Assembly: GCA_900557185.1 (NCBI GenBank) | Contig: USRP01000012.1 | Location: 1-27,617 of the forward strand | Reading direction: 5' to 3' | From: an uncultured Mycoplasmatota bacterium | GTDB lineage: Bacteria > Bacillota_I > Bacilli_A > RF39 > UBA660 | DNA length: 27,617 nt | In this document: positions 14,680 to 25,072 of the stretch, piece by piece | Position numbering within the stretch: position 1 is the stretch's first letter | Layout of the letters: the number at the start of each line of letters is the position of its first letter | The notes under the pieces: generated by a model | Told to the model about the DNA's origin: nothing | Databases searched by the model: none | The model's input: the letters and a program-made list of their open reading frames with translations, nothing else | Translations under genes and position numbers: made by a program

Positions 14680-17307
14680 GTGAAAGAAAAAGCATATAGT
14701 GAATCAATGGAAGAAATCTTTCAAGAATTAGTGACAAGTAAAGAAGGATTAAATACAAATGAAGTAACTTTGAGACAATCACAACAAGGTAAAAATGAAT
14801 TACGTACGAAAAAGGCTCGTACAATATTAGATATGATCGCAGAACAATTGACAGATAAAATGATTATTATTTTATTCATTGCTTCTATTTTATCTTTTAT
14901 TTTAGGAGAAACATTAGAAGGAATTGTTATTTTAGTGATTATTTGTATAAATGCAATTGTAAGTATTATACAAGAAAAAAAGGCTGCCGATGCGATTGCT
15001 GCACTGAATAAAATGAATGCTCCTTTTGCGACTGTTTTAAGAGATGGAGATAGAAAGAGGGTTCCTGTATCAGAATTGGTAACAGGAGATATTGTATACT
15101 TAGAAGATGGAAATATAGTACCTGCAGATATTCGTTTAATTGAAGAACATCAATTAATGATAGATGAATCATCACTGACAGGGGAAAGTGTTCCAGTTAA
15201 AAAAGATGCGACTGTATTACTTGCTGTTAATACCCCATTAGCAGATCGTAGTAATATGGTTTATTCTTCTACCGTTGTTACTTATGGAAGTGGATATGGT
15301 GTTGTTACAGCAATTGGGATGAATACAGAAGTAGGTAAAATTGCTCGTATGTTAGATAGTGAAGATGATTTAGAAACTCCTTTAAAAAAGAAGTTAAATA
15401 AAGTTGGAACAGTACTTAGTATGTTAGGAATTATTGTCAGTATTCTTATTTTTATTATTGGTTTACTTTATGGAAAAGATGTTGTTTCTTTACTTATGAT
15501 TTCTATTTCTTTAGCAATTTCAGTGATTCCTGAGGGATTACCAGCTACTGCAACCATTGTAATGGCTTTAGGAGTAGAGAGAATGACTAAGAAAAATGCT
15601 TTAGTAAAGAAATTGCCAGCTGTTGAAACACTTGGTAATGCAAGTGTCATTTGTACAGATAAAACAGGTACGCTAACTGAAAACAAAATGACTGTTACAA
15701 AACTTTTATGTTATGATGAAATGATAAATGGAAAACAAGAGATACCAGAGCATGTCCCTGAAGATATATTAAACTGTATGGTACTTTGTAATCATGCGAC
15801 ATATGAAGATGGCAAGACAACAGGAGATCCAACTGAAGGAGCTTTATTAGAATTCGCACATAAACATCAATATCATATAGAAAAAATAAAAAAAGAAATG
15901 CCTATATTACATGAACAACCATTTGATTCAATTCGTAAACGTATGACTGTGGTTGTAAAAAAAGATGGACAATATGTTTGTTATACAAAAGGAGCAGTAG
16001 AAGAATTATTAGATTTATGTACACATATTTTAAAAAATGGAAAAGAAGAGCCAATTACTTATCAAGATAAAGATCAAATTATTAAAACTTGTGAAGAGTT
16101 ATCGAATGAAGCATTAAGATTACTAGGATATGCGAAAAGAACGATGAATGAACTTCCCAAAGCGGAAGATGAAGATGTAGAGATGCACCTTACGTTTATG
16201 GGAATGAGTGGAATGATTGATCCACCAAAAGAAGAAGTGAAAAAAGCAATTGATACTTGTCATAAAGCAGGAATTCGTGTCATTATGATCACAGGAGATC
16301 ATAAGCTTACGGCAACAGCAATTGCCAAAAATTTAGGAATTTATCAAGATGGAGATTATGTAGTTACAGGAGAAGAGTTACATCAAATGAATGATGAAGA
16401 ACTAGCATCTAAAATGAATCGTATTCGTGTATTTGCTAGAGTTACACCAGAAGATAAACTTAGAATTGTAAAAGCATTACAGAAAAATAAAGAAGTGGTT
16501 GCTATGACAGGAGATGGTGTCAATGATTCACCAGCTTTAAAAGCAGCCGATATTGGTGTCGCAATGGGAATACAAGGAACAGATGTTGCTAAACAAGCAG
16601 CTGACATGATTTTATTAGATGATAATTTTACGACCATTGAACATGCTATTAGAGAGGGTAGAAGAGTATATTTTAATATTCAAAAAGTCATTCAATTCTT
16701 ATTAGCAGGTAATATATCAGAAGTATTAATTATTTTCTTAGCAATGATTATGAATTTAGAAACACCAATTCTTGCAATCCATATTTTATTTGTGAATCTA
16801 ATTACAGATACATTACCAGCACTGGCATTAGGTGTTGACCCAGAAGATGAAAGAACCATGACCCATAAACCAATTAAAAGTGGAAGCTTATTTGAAAAAG
16901 GAATGGTTACTAGAATTATATTCTATGGTATTTATATTTCTATCATATCTTTAATTGCTTATGCAATTGGAAGTATGCGAGATTATAAACAAGCAATTAC
17001 TATGACATTTCTAGTTCTTTGTTTATCACAAATTGTTCATTCTTTAAATCAACATTCTAATACAGTATCAGTATTTTCTAAGAAACATGCGAAAAATAAA
17101 TATTTATATGGTGCAATGTTACTTTCAGCACTCTTATTAATCCCAATTACTTGTATTCCACCGATTACTCATTTCTTCTCATTAGAAGAATTAAATCTAA
17201 GTGAATGGGCATTCGTCATTATGCTTGCAATTTCACCACTTGTTGTAGTAGAATTAGTGAAGTTTATGAAGCGTTATATAAAAGAAGAACAAGCTTCTGA
17301 AGAATAG
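14680..17307 (+). CDS. Calcium-type P-type ATPase (P2A, SERCA-like)
   Basis: 875 residues, the usual size. It exports a cation, most likely Ca2+, at the expense of ATP. Features in order: N-terminal cation-ATPase domain, TGES at 167-170, PEGLP with E285 in M4, phosphorylation site D327 in DKTGTLT, TGDH and GDGVND with D612 and D616, N678 and E681 in M5 (GNISE), and N706, T709, D710 in M6 (NLITDTLPALALG). These match the Ca2+ site II residues of SERCA. The site I glutamate of M8 appears to be Gln (LSQIVHSLN), as in one-calcium bacterial pumps; that reading is inference. Start is GTG at 14680 after AGGTGG; the nearby ATG at 14678 is out of frame. A strong terminator overlaps the stop codon. Confidence 0.93.
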   Translation: MKEKAYSESMEEIFQELVTSKEGLNTNEVTLRQSQQGKNELRTKKARTILDMIAEQLTDKMIIILFIASILSFILGETLEGIVILVIICINAIVSIIQEKKAADAIAALNKMNAPFATVLRDGDRKRVPVSELVTGDIVYLEDGNIVPADIRLIEEHQLMIDESSLTGESVPVKKDATVLLAVNTPLADRSNMVYSSTVVTYGSGYGVVTAIGMNTEVGKIARMLDSEDDLETPLKKKLNKVGTVLSMLGIIVSILIFIIGLLYGKDVVSLLMISISLAISVIPEGLPATATIVMALGVERMTKKNALVKKLPAVETLGNASVICTDKTGTLTENKMTVTKLLCYDEMINGKQEIPEHVPEDILNCMVLCNHATYEDGKTTGDPTEGALLEFAHKHQYHIEKIKKEMPILHEQPFDSIRKRMTVVVKKDGQYVCYTKGAVEELLDLCTHILKNGKEEPITYQDKDQIIKTCEELSNEALRLLGYAKRTMNELPKAEDEDVEMHLTFMGMSGMIDPPKEEVKKAIDTCHKAGIRVIMITGDHKLTATAIAKNLGIYQDGDYVVTGEELHQMNDEELASKMNRIRVFARVTPEDKLRIVKALQKNKEVVAMTGDGVNDSPALKAADIGVAMGIQGTDVAKQAADMILLDDNFTTIEHAIREGRRVYFNIQKVIQFLLAGNISEVLIIFLAMIMNLETPILAIHILFVNLITDTLPALALGVDPEDERTMTHKPIKSGSLFEKGMVTRIIFYGIYISIISLIAYAIGSMRDYKQAITMTFLVLCLSQIVHSLNQHSNTVSVFSKKHAKNKYLYGAMLLSALLLIPITCIPPITHFFSLEELNLSEWAFVIMLAISPLVVVELVKFMKRYIKEEQASEE

Positions 17308-17332
17308 TAGTAATATTGCTACTATTTTTTTT
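17304..17332 (+). terminator. Intrinsic terminator after the P-type ATPase
   Basis: ATAGTAG (17304-17310) pairs with CTACTAT (17319-17325), followed by eight T at 17325-17332. The left arm includes the last two bases of the stop codon. Confidence 0.85.
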
Positions 17333-17336
17333 CAAT

Positions 17337-17365
17337 TTGACTTTCTAAGTGAATTTCTATATGAT
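17337..17365 (+). promoter_or_regulatory. Promoter of the second phosphodiesterase gene
   Basis: TTGACT (17337-17342), 17-base spacer, TATGAT (17360-17365): five of six matches in each box. It begins four bases after the terminator T run. Confidence 0.82.
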
Positions 17366-17386
17366 AGTCCCTAAGGAGTTGACAAT

Positions 17387-18283
17387 ATGAGCAAAATCAT
17401 AGCCCATAAAGGTGGTGACTATCTATTTCCAGAAAATAGTTATGAAGCAATTATAGATAGTTATCATCGAAATACTTGTGATGGAACAGAATTAGATATT
17501 CGTATGACAAAAGATCATGTTTTGGTTGTTGTACATGATGTGGATGCCTTTCGTTCTGGAAATCAATTCAAGTTGATTCGGAATCATACTTATCAGGAAT
17601 TGAAAGATTTAGAAGTAAGACCCCATCGTATTGATTGGTATTTACAATATTTAGAAAATCGTTTCTCTAACGATGGAATTCATGATTCATATAATTTAGA
17701 ATTATTAAGAACATTAAAAGAGAAAAGAGGGACGTTTCTGACTTTAAAAGAAGCTTTGGAACAATTACCTCAAGATCATGAATTAATCGTAGAGTATAAG
17801 GGATGTAATGAAGAATACGATGCGAGAAAGACTTATCAGAAAGTGATATTAGAAACAGTTCTTCCATATCAAAAGAAACAGATCAAAATAAAAGGATATG
17901 ATCGAGAGATTGGATTATTTTTAAAAGAAAAATTAGATCATCAAATTGAAGTAGGGACATTAGTAAATAAAAAAACAATTCAAAATATAGATGCTCCATT
18001 TGATTTTGTTTCTATTTCCTTTTCTCTGTTGAAAAAGCAACCAGAATTGTTGGAACAGTGTATTCAATATCACCATCAAAATCGCGAGTTATATGTATGG
18101 ACACTAGATCGATATCAACAGTTTTTAGAATGTGTAAAACAGTCCCAAAAATGGAATCTGATGCCCCATGTGATTACGAATAATCCAGATGTGATGTCAT
18201 GTCTAATGAACGCTTATTTATCAGATCCTGATCATTTTGAAGAGAATACAGAGAAAAAGAGTATGAAGCAACTTTTGAAGTAA
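17387..18283 (+). CDS. Glycerophosphodiester phosphodiesterase family protein, longer form
   Basis: 298 residues. GDPD pattern: H7 (AHKGG), E16-N17-S18, E35 and D37 (TELDIRMTKD), H50 (VVVHD), E-x-K near 143 (IVEYKG), and LYVWTLD late in the barrel. The usual HRG is HKG, a conservative change in the residue beside the catalytic His. An extra stretch of about 40 residues (75-120) lengthens it relative to the copy at 4910-5617; both share TKDHVLV. No signal peptide, so cytosolic. It sits alone between its own promoter and terminator, just before the heat-shock operon. Substrate unknown; glycerophosphodiester is the family default. Confidence 0.88.
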   Translation: MSKIIAHKGGDYLFPENSYEAIIDSYHRNTCDGTELDIRMTKDHVLVVVHDVDAFRSGNQFKLIRNHTYQELKDLEVRPHRIDWYLQYLENRFSNDGIHDSYNLELLRTLKEKRGTFLTLKEALEQLPQDHELIVEYKGCNEEYDARKTYQKVILETVLPYQKKQIKIKGYDREIGLFLKEKLDHQIEVGTLVNKKTIQNIDAPFDFVSISFSLLKKQPELLEQCIQYHHQNRELYVWTLDRYQQFLECVKQSQKWNLMPHVITNNPDVMSCLMNAYLSDPDHFEENTEKKSMKQLLK

Positions 18284-18315
18284 AATATCAATGCAAATCG
18301 TGTTGATATTTTTTT
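18283..18315 (+). terminator. Intrinsic terminator after the second phosphodiesterase
   Basis: AAATATCAA (18283-18291) pairs with TTGATATTT (18303-18311), loop of 11 bases, T run to 18315. Confidence 0.82.
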
Positions 18316-18382
18316 CTATTATTTTGGTAAATTCTCTTTTTGTTCCTATACAGATGTACAATGAACAAAGAAATCCCATTTT

Positions 18383-18409
18383 TTAGCACTCATCTCTTGA
18401 CAATGCTAA
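18383..18409 (+). promoter_or_regulatory. CIRCE operator 1 (HrcA binding site)
   Basis: Perfect left arm TTAGCACTC (18383-18391), nine-base spacer, right arm CAATGCTAA (18401-18409) with two differences from GAGTGCTAA. It overlaps the -35 box, so HrcA bound here would block RNA polymerase. Confidence 0.9.
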
Positions 18410-18425
18410 AAGAGGGTGCTATACT
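18397..18425 (+). promoter_or_regulatory. Sigma-A promoter of the hrcA operon
   Basis: TTGACA (18397-18402), 17-base spacer, TATACT (18420-18425). The -35 lies within CIRCE 1, and CIRCE 2 starts five bases after the -10. Confidence 0.88.
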
Positions 18426-18429
18426 TACT

Positions 18430-18456
18430 GTAGCACTTAGGAAAATGGAGTGCTAA
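18430..18456 (+). promoter_or_regulatory. CIRCE operator 2 (HrcA binding site)
   Basis: Left arm GTAGCACTT (18430-18438) with two differences, nine-base spacer, perfect right arm GAGTGCTAA (18448-18456). It spans the predicted transcription start and early leader. Confidence 0.9.
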
Positions 18457-18507
18457 AGTGATGTGTAAGAGCATACAATAACTAAGAGCATTAAAGAAGG
18501 TGATGAT

Positions 18508-19506
18508 ATGCTAACATCGAGACAATCTAAGTTATTAAAGTTAATTGTAGAAGACTATATTAAAACTGCAAAACCAATTTCATCTAAGTCACTATGTAAG
18601 AATTTAAATTGTTCTAGTGCGACGATTCGTAATGAAATGGGTTATTTAGAAGAGTTAGGACTTTTAGAGAAAACACATACATCTAGTGGTCGTATTCCTT
18701 CTGAAAAAGGATATCGTTATTATGTCGACCATATTATGAAACCAAAAGAATTATCTGGTGATGATGTATTAAAGTTACAACAAATATTCAAAAATCATTC
18801 TTTGGTATTAAGTGATGCGATTAAACAGTCTATGGAAATTGTGTCAGAACTTACCAATTATACCGCAATTGTACTTGGTAAATCTTCAAAAGATAATCGT
18901 GTTAGTAAAGTAGAAGTTGTTCCATTAGAACCAACGAAGTTACTAGCAATCGTTATTACTGATAAGGGACATGTTGAACATAAAACAATGATGCTTCCGG
19001 AAACGATTTCGAAAGAAGAGGTTACGAAGACAGTTGAATTAATTAATAAATTAATTGTGGGAACCCCAATTGATGAGGTATCAGCTAAACTAGAGTTTGA
19101 AGTAAAACCAATCATTGGTAAATATGTTACCCAACATGAAGCATTATATAATGCATTCTATAATGCATTTGCTGACTTCGCACAAGAGTCTAAAATGCAG
19201 ATGGCAGGAGCAAGTAAATTTATTTCACTTCCAGAGTTTTCTGATGATACAGAAAAGATTCGTGACATCTTATCGAAATTTGAAGATAAAGATTTGATTC
19301 AAAATATTGAAAAAAATGATGAAGATGGTATCAATATTTATATAGGTAGTGAAAATGATTTTGATCAGAATGTAACGATTATTAAAACAAATTATGAAAC
19401 TGATGATGGAGAAGAGGGAACAATTGCTTTAATTGGTCCAAAGAGAATGGAATATGATCGTGTCATTGGTTTATTAGATTTTATAAAAAAACATATAGGA
19501 GAGTGA
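18508..19506 (+). CDS. hrcA: Heat-inducible transcription repressor HrcA
   Basis: Represses class I heat-shock genes by binding CIRCE; its folding depends on chaperonin in studied Bacilli. 332 residues. The N-terminal winged helix (about 1-75) has MLTSRQSKLLKLIVEDY, SSATIRNEM and HTSSGRIPSEKGYRYYVD, all hallmark segments. The C-terminal GAF-like domain follows, with VPLEPTKLLAIVITDKGHV and ending ALIGPKRMEYDRVIGLLDFI. AAGGTGATG precedes the ATG. It is the first gene of hrcA-grpE-dnaK-pepF-dnaJ and is autoregulated through the two CIRCE sites. Confidence 0.97.
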   Translation: MLTSRQSKLLKLIVEDYIKTAKPISSKSLCKNLNCSSATIRNEMGYLEELGLLEKTHTSSGRIPSEKGYRYYVDHIMKPKELSGDDVLKLQQIFKNHSLVLSDAIKQSMEIVSELTNYTAIVLGKSSKDNRVSKVEVVPLEPTKLLAIVITDKGHVEHKTMMLPETISKEEVTKTVELINKLIVGTPIDEVSAKLEFEVKPIIGKYVTQHEALYNAFYNAFADFAQESKMQMAGASKFISLPEFSDDTEKIRDILSKFEDKDLIQNIEKNDEDGINIYIGSENDFDQNVTIIKTNYETDDGEEGTIALIGPKRMEYDRVIGLLDFIKKHIGE

Positions 19507-19512
19507 TTTTTA

Positions 19513-20181
19513 GTGAATGAAGAAACAAAAGAAATAAAAGAAGAAGAAAAACATGCTCATCACGAACATGAGAAACATCACGACCATCCACATCACGAGG
19601 AACACAAACATCATCCTCATGAGGAACATGGTCCACATGACCATCATGAACATGCAAAATCATATGAGAAACACCATGATCATCATGAAAAACCAGGAAA
19701 AGAGAAAAAGATTGTTCATGATTTAGAAGAGAGAATGAAAAAGTTAGAAGCATCTTTAAAAGAAGCTGAAGAAAAAGCAATGCGAGAAAAAGCAGAAGCT
19801 ATTAACTATCGTAAAAGAAAAGATGATGAAGTAGCTCGTATGATGAAATATGCAAGTGAAGATATGATAAAAGAGATTCTTCCAATTGTCGATTCATTTG
19901 AACGAGCAATTGATATGGATGATGATAATCTAGAAGATGAAGTATCAAAGTTCTTAGCTGGTTTTAAGATGATTTACTGTAATTTAGTAAATGTATTAGA
20001 AAAATATGAAGTAAAAGAAATAGAAGCTATGGGTAAGGAATTTGATGCCAACTTCCATCAAGCGGTTTTAACAGAACCAAGAGAAGGGGTTGAATCTGGT
20101 ATTGTCATTGAAGTATTACAAAAAGGTTATATGTACAAGGACAAAGTACTTCGTCCTAGTATGGTAAAAGTAAGTGAATAA
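19513..20181 (+). CDS. grpE: GrpE nucleotide exchange factor with histidine-rich N-terminal extension
   Basis: Nucleotide exchange factor that releases ADP from DnaK. 222 residues. From about 68 on it is a normal GrpE: long coiled coil (LEERMKKLEASLKEAEEKA), NYRKRKDDEV, ILPIVDSFERAI, GFKMIY, GKEFDANFHQAV, and the C-terminal beta domain VIEVLQKGYMYKDKVLRPSMVKV. Residues 14-59 are extraordinary: 22 of 46 are His, interspersed with Glu, Asp and Lys. Such a tract would bind Ni, Zn, Cu or Co (inference). The start is GTG at 19513, eight to nine bases after AGGAG at the end of hrcA. Confidence 0.96.
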   Translation: MNEETKEIKEEEKHAHHEHEKHHDHPHHEEHKHHPHEEHGPHDHHEHAKSYEKHHDHHEKPGKEKKIVHDLEERMKKLEASLKEAEEKAMREKAEAINYRKRKDDEVARMMKYASEDMIKEILPIVDSFERAIDMDDDNLEDEVSKFLAGFKMIYCNLVNVLEKYEVKEIEAMGKEFDANFHQAVLTEPREGVESGIVIEVLQKGYMYKDKVLRPSMVKVSE

Positions 20182-20192
20182 AGGAAAGGTGA

Positions 20193-22013
<1,821 letters not shown>

Positions 22014-22019
22014 AAGAGA

Positions 22020-22045
22020 AGAAGTGCTACATTTGTAGTACTTCT
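22020..22045 (+). other. RNA hairpin between dnaK and pepF
   Basis: GAAGTGCTAC (22021-22030) pairs with GTAGTACTTC (22035-22044), one G-U pair, four-base loop, plus one flanking A-T pair. No proper T run follows (TCACTTTGTATTTG), so it is more likely a partial terminator or an mRNA stabiliser/processing element than a full stop. Confidence 0.6.
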
Positions 22046-22104
22046 CACTTTGTATTTGAATATCTTTATATTTTTTAGGACATAACATAAAAAAGGAGAT
22101 AATT

Positions 22105-23904
22105 ATGGAAAAAACAATCAAAAGTCGTAGTGAGATGAATCCAGAATATTTATGGGATTTAAGCATTGTTTTTAAAAATGATGATGCATGGTATCAAACG
22201 TTAGAAGAAGTGAAAGAAAAGATAAAAGAATACGAGAAATATCAAGATCACTTTATGGAAAGTGCTACAAGTTTATATGAATTATTAAAATTAGATCAAG
22301 AAGTAAGTCGTACTTTAGAACGTTTAAATACTTATTCTAATTCTAAGAGTGATGAAGATAAAAGTAATAATACGTATTTGAAGATGGTAGGGGAGTTAGA
22401 TAATGCATATACACTTGCTACGACAAGTAGTGCTTATATTGTTCCAACTCTTATGAAATATCAATATACAAAGATTGAAGAATATATGAAAGAAGACGAG
22501 AGATTAAAAGAATTTGAAAGAGGTTTAAAAAATATCTTTCGTTATAAACCATATGTATTAGAAGAAAAAGAAGAAAAATTATTATCGGAATATATAAAAG
22601 TATTTCAAACACCATCTAATTTATATGATATCTTATCGAATTCTGATTTAAAATTAGGATCTGTATTAGATGATGAAGGAAAAGAAATTGAACTAACAGA
22701 TGCTAATTTTGTTTACAATTTACGTTCTAAAAATAGAGCTTTCCGTAAACGTACTTTTGAAAAAGTATATGAAACTTATCAACAATTTTCAAATACATTT
22801 GCAACTACTTTAGCTGGTATTGTCGATTATTCTGTGATTGATGCTAAAGTACGTGGTTATCAAAGTAGTATGGCTTCTTATCTATTCCCTGATAAAATGC
22901 CAGTGGAAGCTTACCATAATTTAATTGATTCTGTGAATGATGGTTTACCTGTTTTAATGGAATATTTTCAGTTAAAAAAGCAGGAATTAGGATTAGATGA
23001 AATTCATATTTATGATTTATATGTCGATTTAGTAAAAGAGAATACCAAAGAATATACATTTGAAGAAGCGAAACAGTTAGTTATAGAAGCAATGAGTGTC
23101 TTAGGAGATGACTATGTAAGACGTTTAAATGATGCATTTGATCGCCATTGGATTGATATATATCCAAATAAAGGGAAAGCCAGTGGGGCATATTCTGGTG
23201 GTAGCTATGATACACCTCCATATGTACTTTTAAACTATATGGGTACTATTGATGATGTATCAACTCTTGCTCATGAATTAGGACATTCTATGCACAGTTA
23301 CTATACGAGAGAAAACAATCCATATGAAACAGGAGATTATTCTATTTTTGTTGCCGAAGTTGCAAGTACAGTGAATGAATTATTACTAGCGAAACATCTA
23401 TTAAAAACGACAGATGATAAAAATTTAAAGAAGAGTTTATTAGCTCATCTAATGGATATGTTTAAAGCAACGATTTATCGTCAAACGATGTTTGCAGAAT
23501 TTGAAGAACAGTTACATCAAGCTGGAGAAGAAGGTAAAATACTAACAAGTGAATATATTTCTGATATTTATTTGAAACTCGTTAAGAAATACCATGAACC
23601 AGTTGTTATTGTCGATGATCAAATTCGCTATGAATGGGAGAGAATTTCTCATTTCTATACTCCATTTTATGTTTATAAATACGCTACAGGTTTAGCATGT
23701 GCCTGTCATATCGTAACTGATATTTTAAGTGGAAAAGAACATGCTGTTGAAAACTATATTGCCTTCTTAAAAGATGGTAGTAAACATGATCCGATTGATA
23801 CACTAAAAATTGCAGGTGTGGATGTCTTAAGTAAAGATACAATGAAAAGTGCCTTAGAAATGTTTAGTGGATTTATTCGTGAATATCAAAGTTTAAATAG
23901 TTAG
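22105..23904 (+). CDS. pepF: Oligoendopeptidase F (M3 family)
   Basis: Cytosolic zinc metallopeptidase that cleaves oligopeptides. 599 residues, typical for PepF. The N-terminal all-helical region (20-190) leads to the catalytic domain with H390-E391-L-G-H394 (LAHELGHSMHSYYT) and the third zinc ligand E418 (VAEVASTVNE); FYTPFYVYKYATGLA and the late FLKDGSKHDPID are also family marks. AAAAAAGGAGAT precedes the ATG. It sits between dnaK and dnaJ, 91 bases after dnaK and 13 before dnaJ, without a clear promoter of its own, so it is probably co-transcribed under CIRCE control. Confidence 0.95.
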   Translation: MEKTIKSRSEMNPEYLWDLSIVFKNDDAWYQTLEEVKEKIKEYEKYQDHFMESATSLYELLKLDQEVSRTLERLNTYSNSKSDEDKSNNTYLKMVGELDNAYTLATTSSAYIVPTLMKYQYTKIEEYMKEDERLKEFERGLKNIFRYKPYVLEEKEEKLLSEYIKVFQTPSNLYDILSNSDLKLGSVLDDEGKEIELTDANFVYNLRSKNRAFRKRTFEKVYETYQQFSNTFATTLAGIVDYSVIDAKVRGYQSSMASYLFPDKMPVEAYHNLIDSVNDGLPVLMEYFQLKKQELGLDEIHIYDLYVDLVKENTKEYTFEEAKQLVIEAMSVLGDDYVRRLNDAFDRHWIDIYPNKGKASGAYSGGSYDTPPYVLLNYMGTIDDVSTLAHELGHSMHSYYTRENNPYETGDYSIFVAEVASTVNELLLAKHLLKTTDDKNLKKSLLAHLMDMFKATIYRQTMFAEFEEQLHQAGEEGKILTSEYISDIYLKLVKKYHEPVVIVDDQIRYEWERISHFYTPFYVYKYATGLACACHIVTDILSGKEHAVENYIAFLKDGSKHDPIDTLKIAGVDVLSKDTMKSALEMFSGFIREYQSLNS

Positions 23905-23917
23905 GAAGTGAAGCAGT

Positions 23918-25042
23918 ATGAATAAAAGAGATTATTATGAGGTGTTAGGTGTTTCTAAAGATGCCAGTGAAGCTGAAATTAAAAGTGCTTTCCGTAAGCT
24001 AGCTAAAAAATATCACCCTGACGTATCAAAAGAACCAGATGCTGCGGAAAAATTTAAAGAAGCCCAAGAGGCATATGCTGTATTAAGTGATAAAGAAAAA
24101 CGTGAACAATATGATCGCTATGGTCATGCTGCCTTCCAAGGGGCTGGTGGAAATGGTCAAGGAGGATATGATTTCTCTGGCTTTGACTTTAGTGATATCT
24201 TTTCTGATATTTTTGGAAGTGGCTTTGGTTTTGACTTTGGTGGAAATGGACGTTCTAAAACAAGACCAACGAAAGGTAGAGATCGTTTAGTTCATATTGA
24301 TTTAACATTTGAAGAAGCTGTATTTGGATGTAAAAAAGAGATACGTGTTGAAGTATATGAGACATGTGATGATTGTCATGGTGATGGTGGTCATGGTAAG
24401 AAAACATGTGATTATTGTCATGGAAGTGGTTTTGTTACGCAAGAACAACGTACTTTATTTGGTTCATTCATGAGTAAAACAAGTTGTCCTCATTGTAATG
24501 GAACAGGAACTATCTTTGAAACAACTTGTAAGAAATGTCATGGCCTTGGAAAGATAAAGACGAAAAAGAATCTCGAAGTAAAAGTACCAGCTGGAGTGAA
24601 TACAGGTGATCAACTTCGTATCGCTGGAAAAGGAGAAGCTGGTTCTAATGGAGGTCCTAATGGTGATATCTATCTAGAATTTAAAGTAGCAGACCATAAA
24701 TTATTTATCCGTGATGATAATGATATTTATTTAAAAGTTCCAATTACAATTACTGAAGCAATGTTAGGATGTAAAAAAGAAATTCCAACGCTTTATGGAA
24801 ATGTTATTTTAACAATCCCAGCAGGAAGTAATACCAATGATAAGCATCGTTTAAAAGGGAAAGGTGTAAAAGAAGCAAACTCATCTCGTACTGGAGATAT
24901 GTATGTATTATTAAATGTTGTTGTTCCAAAAAAACTATCTAGAGATCAGAAAAAATTAGTAGAAGCACTTGCAAAAACAAAATTAGAAGATGATAGTGAA
25001 TTTAAAAGCTTTCATAAATTTGTAAAAGAAAATGAAAAATAA
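23918..25042 (+). CDS. dnaJ: Chaperone DnaJ (Hsp40, class A)
   Basis: Delivers substrates to DnaK and stimulates its ATPase. 374 residues. J domain with H33-P34-D35 (KKYHPDV), a Gly/Phe-rich linker (about 74-115, [17 protein letters not shown]), four zinc-binding repeats ([32 protein letters not shown]) and the C-terminal peptide-binding domains ([22 protein letters not shown] ... [18 protein letters not shown]). The spacing between the first two zinc motifs is a little shorter than in E. coli. TTAGGAAGTG precedes the ATG. Last gene of the operon; a bidirectional terminator follows. Confidence 0.97.
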   Translation: MNKRDYYEVLGVSKDASEAEIKSAFRKLAKKYHPDVSKEPDAAEKFKEAQEAYAVLSDKEKREQYDRYGHAAFQGAGGNGQGGYDFSGFDFSDIFSDIFGSGFGFDFGGNGRSKTRPTKGRDRLVHIDLTFEEAVFGCKKEIRVEVYETCDDCHGDGGHGKKTCDYCHGSGFVTQEQRTLFGSFMSKTSCPHCNGTGTIFETTCKKCHGLGKIKTKKNLEVKVPAGVNTGDQLRIAGKGEAGSNGGPNGDIYLEFKVADHKLFIRDDNDIYLKVPITITEAMLGCKKEIPTLYGNVILTIPAGSNTNDKHRLKGKGVKEANSSRTGDMYVLLNVVVPKKLSRDQKKLVEALAKTKLEDDSEFKSFHKFVKENEK

Positions 25043-25072
25043 AATCATGTGAGTAAAAGTCACATGATTTTT
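25042..25072 (+). terminator. Bidirectional intrinsic terminator after dnaJ
   Basis: Eleven-base perfect stem (25042-25052 with 25060-25070, loop GTAAAAG), T run 25068-25072 on the plus strand and an A-rich run before the left arm that gives T on the minus strand. It abuts the stop codon of uvsE. Confidence 0.88.

Noticed and set aside
19552..19689. The histidine tract as a direct DNA repeat or CRISPR-like array
   Set aside because: The CAT/CAC codons are irregularly spaced with no constant repeat unit or spacers; it is low-complexity coding sequence in frame with GrpE.
19481..19780. Minus-strand open frame of 99 codons opposite hrcA/grpE
   Set aside because: It is the complement of the histidine-codon tract (CAT/CAC read as ATG/GTG), has no ribosome site and no recognisable domain.
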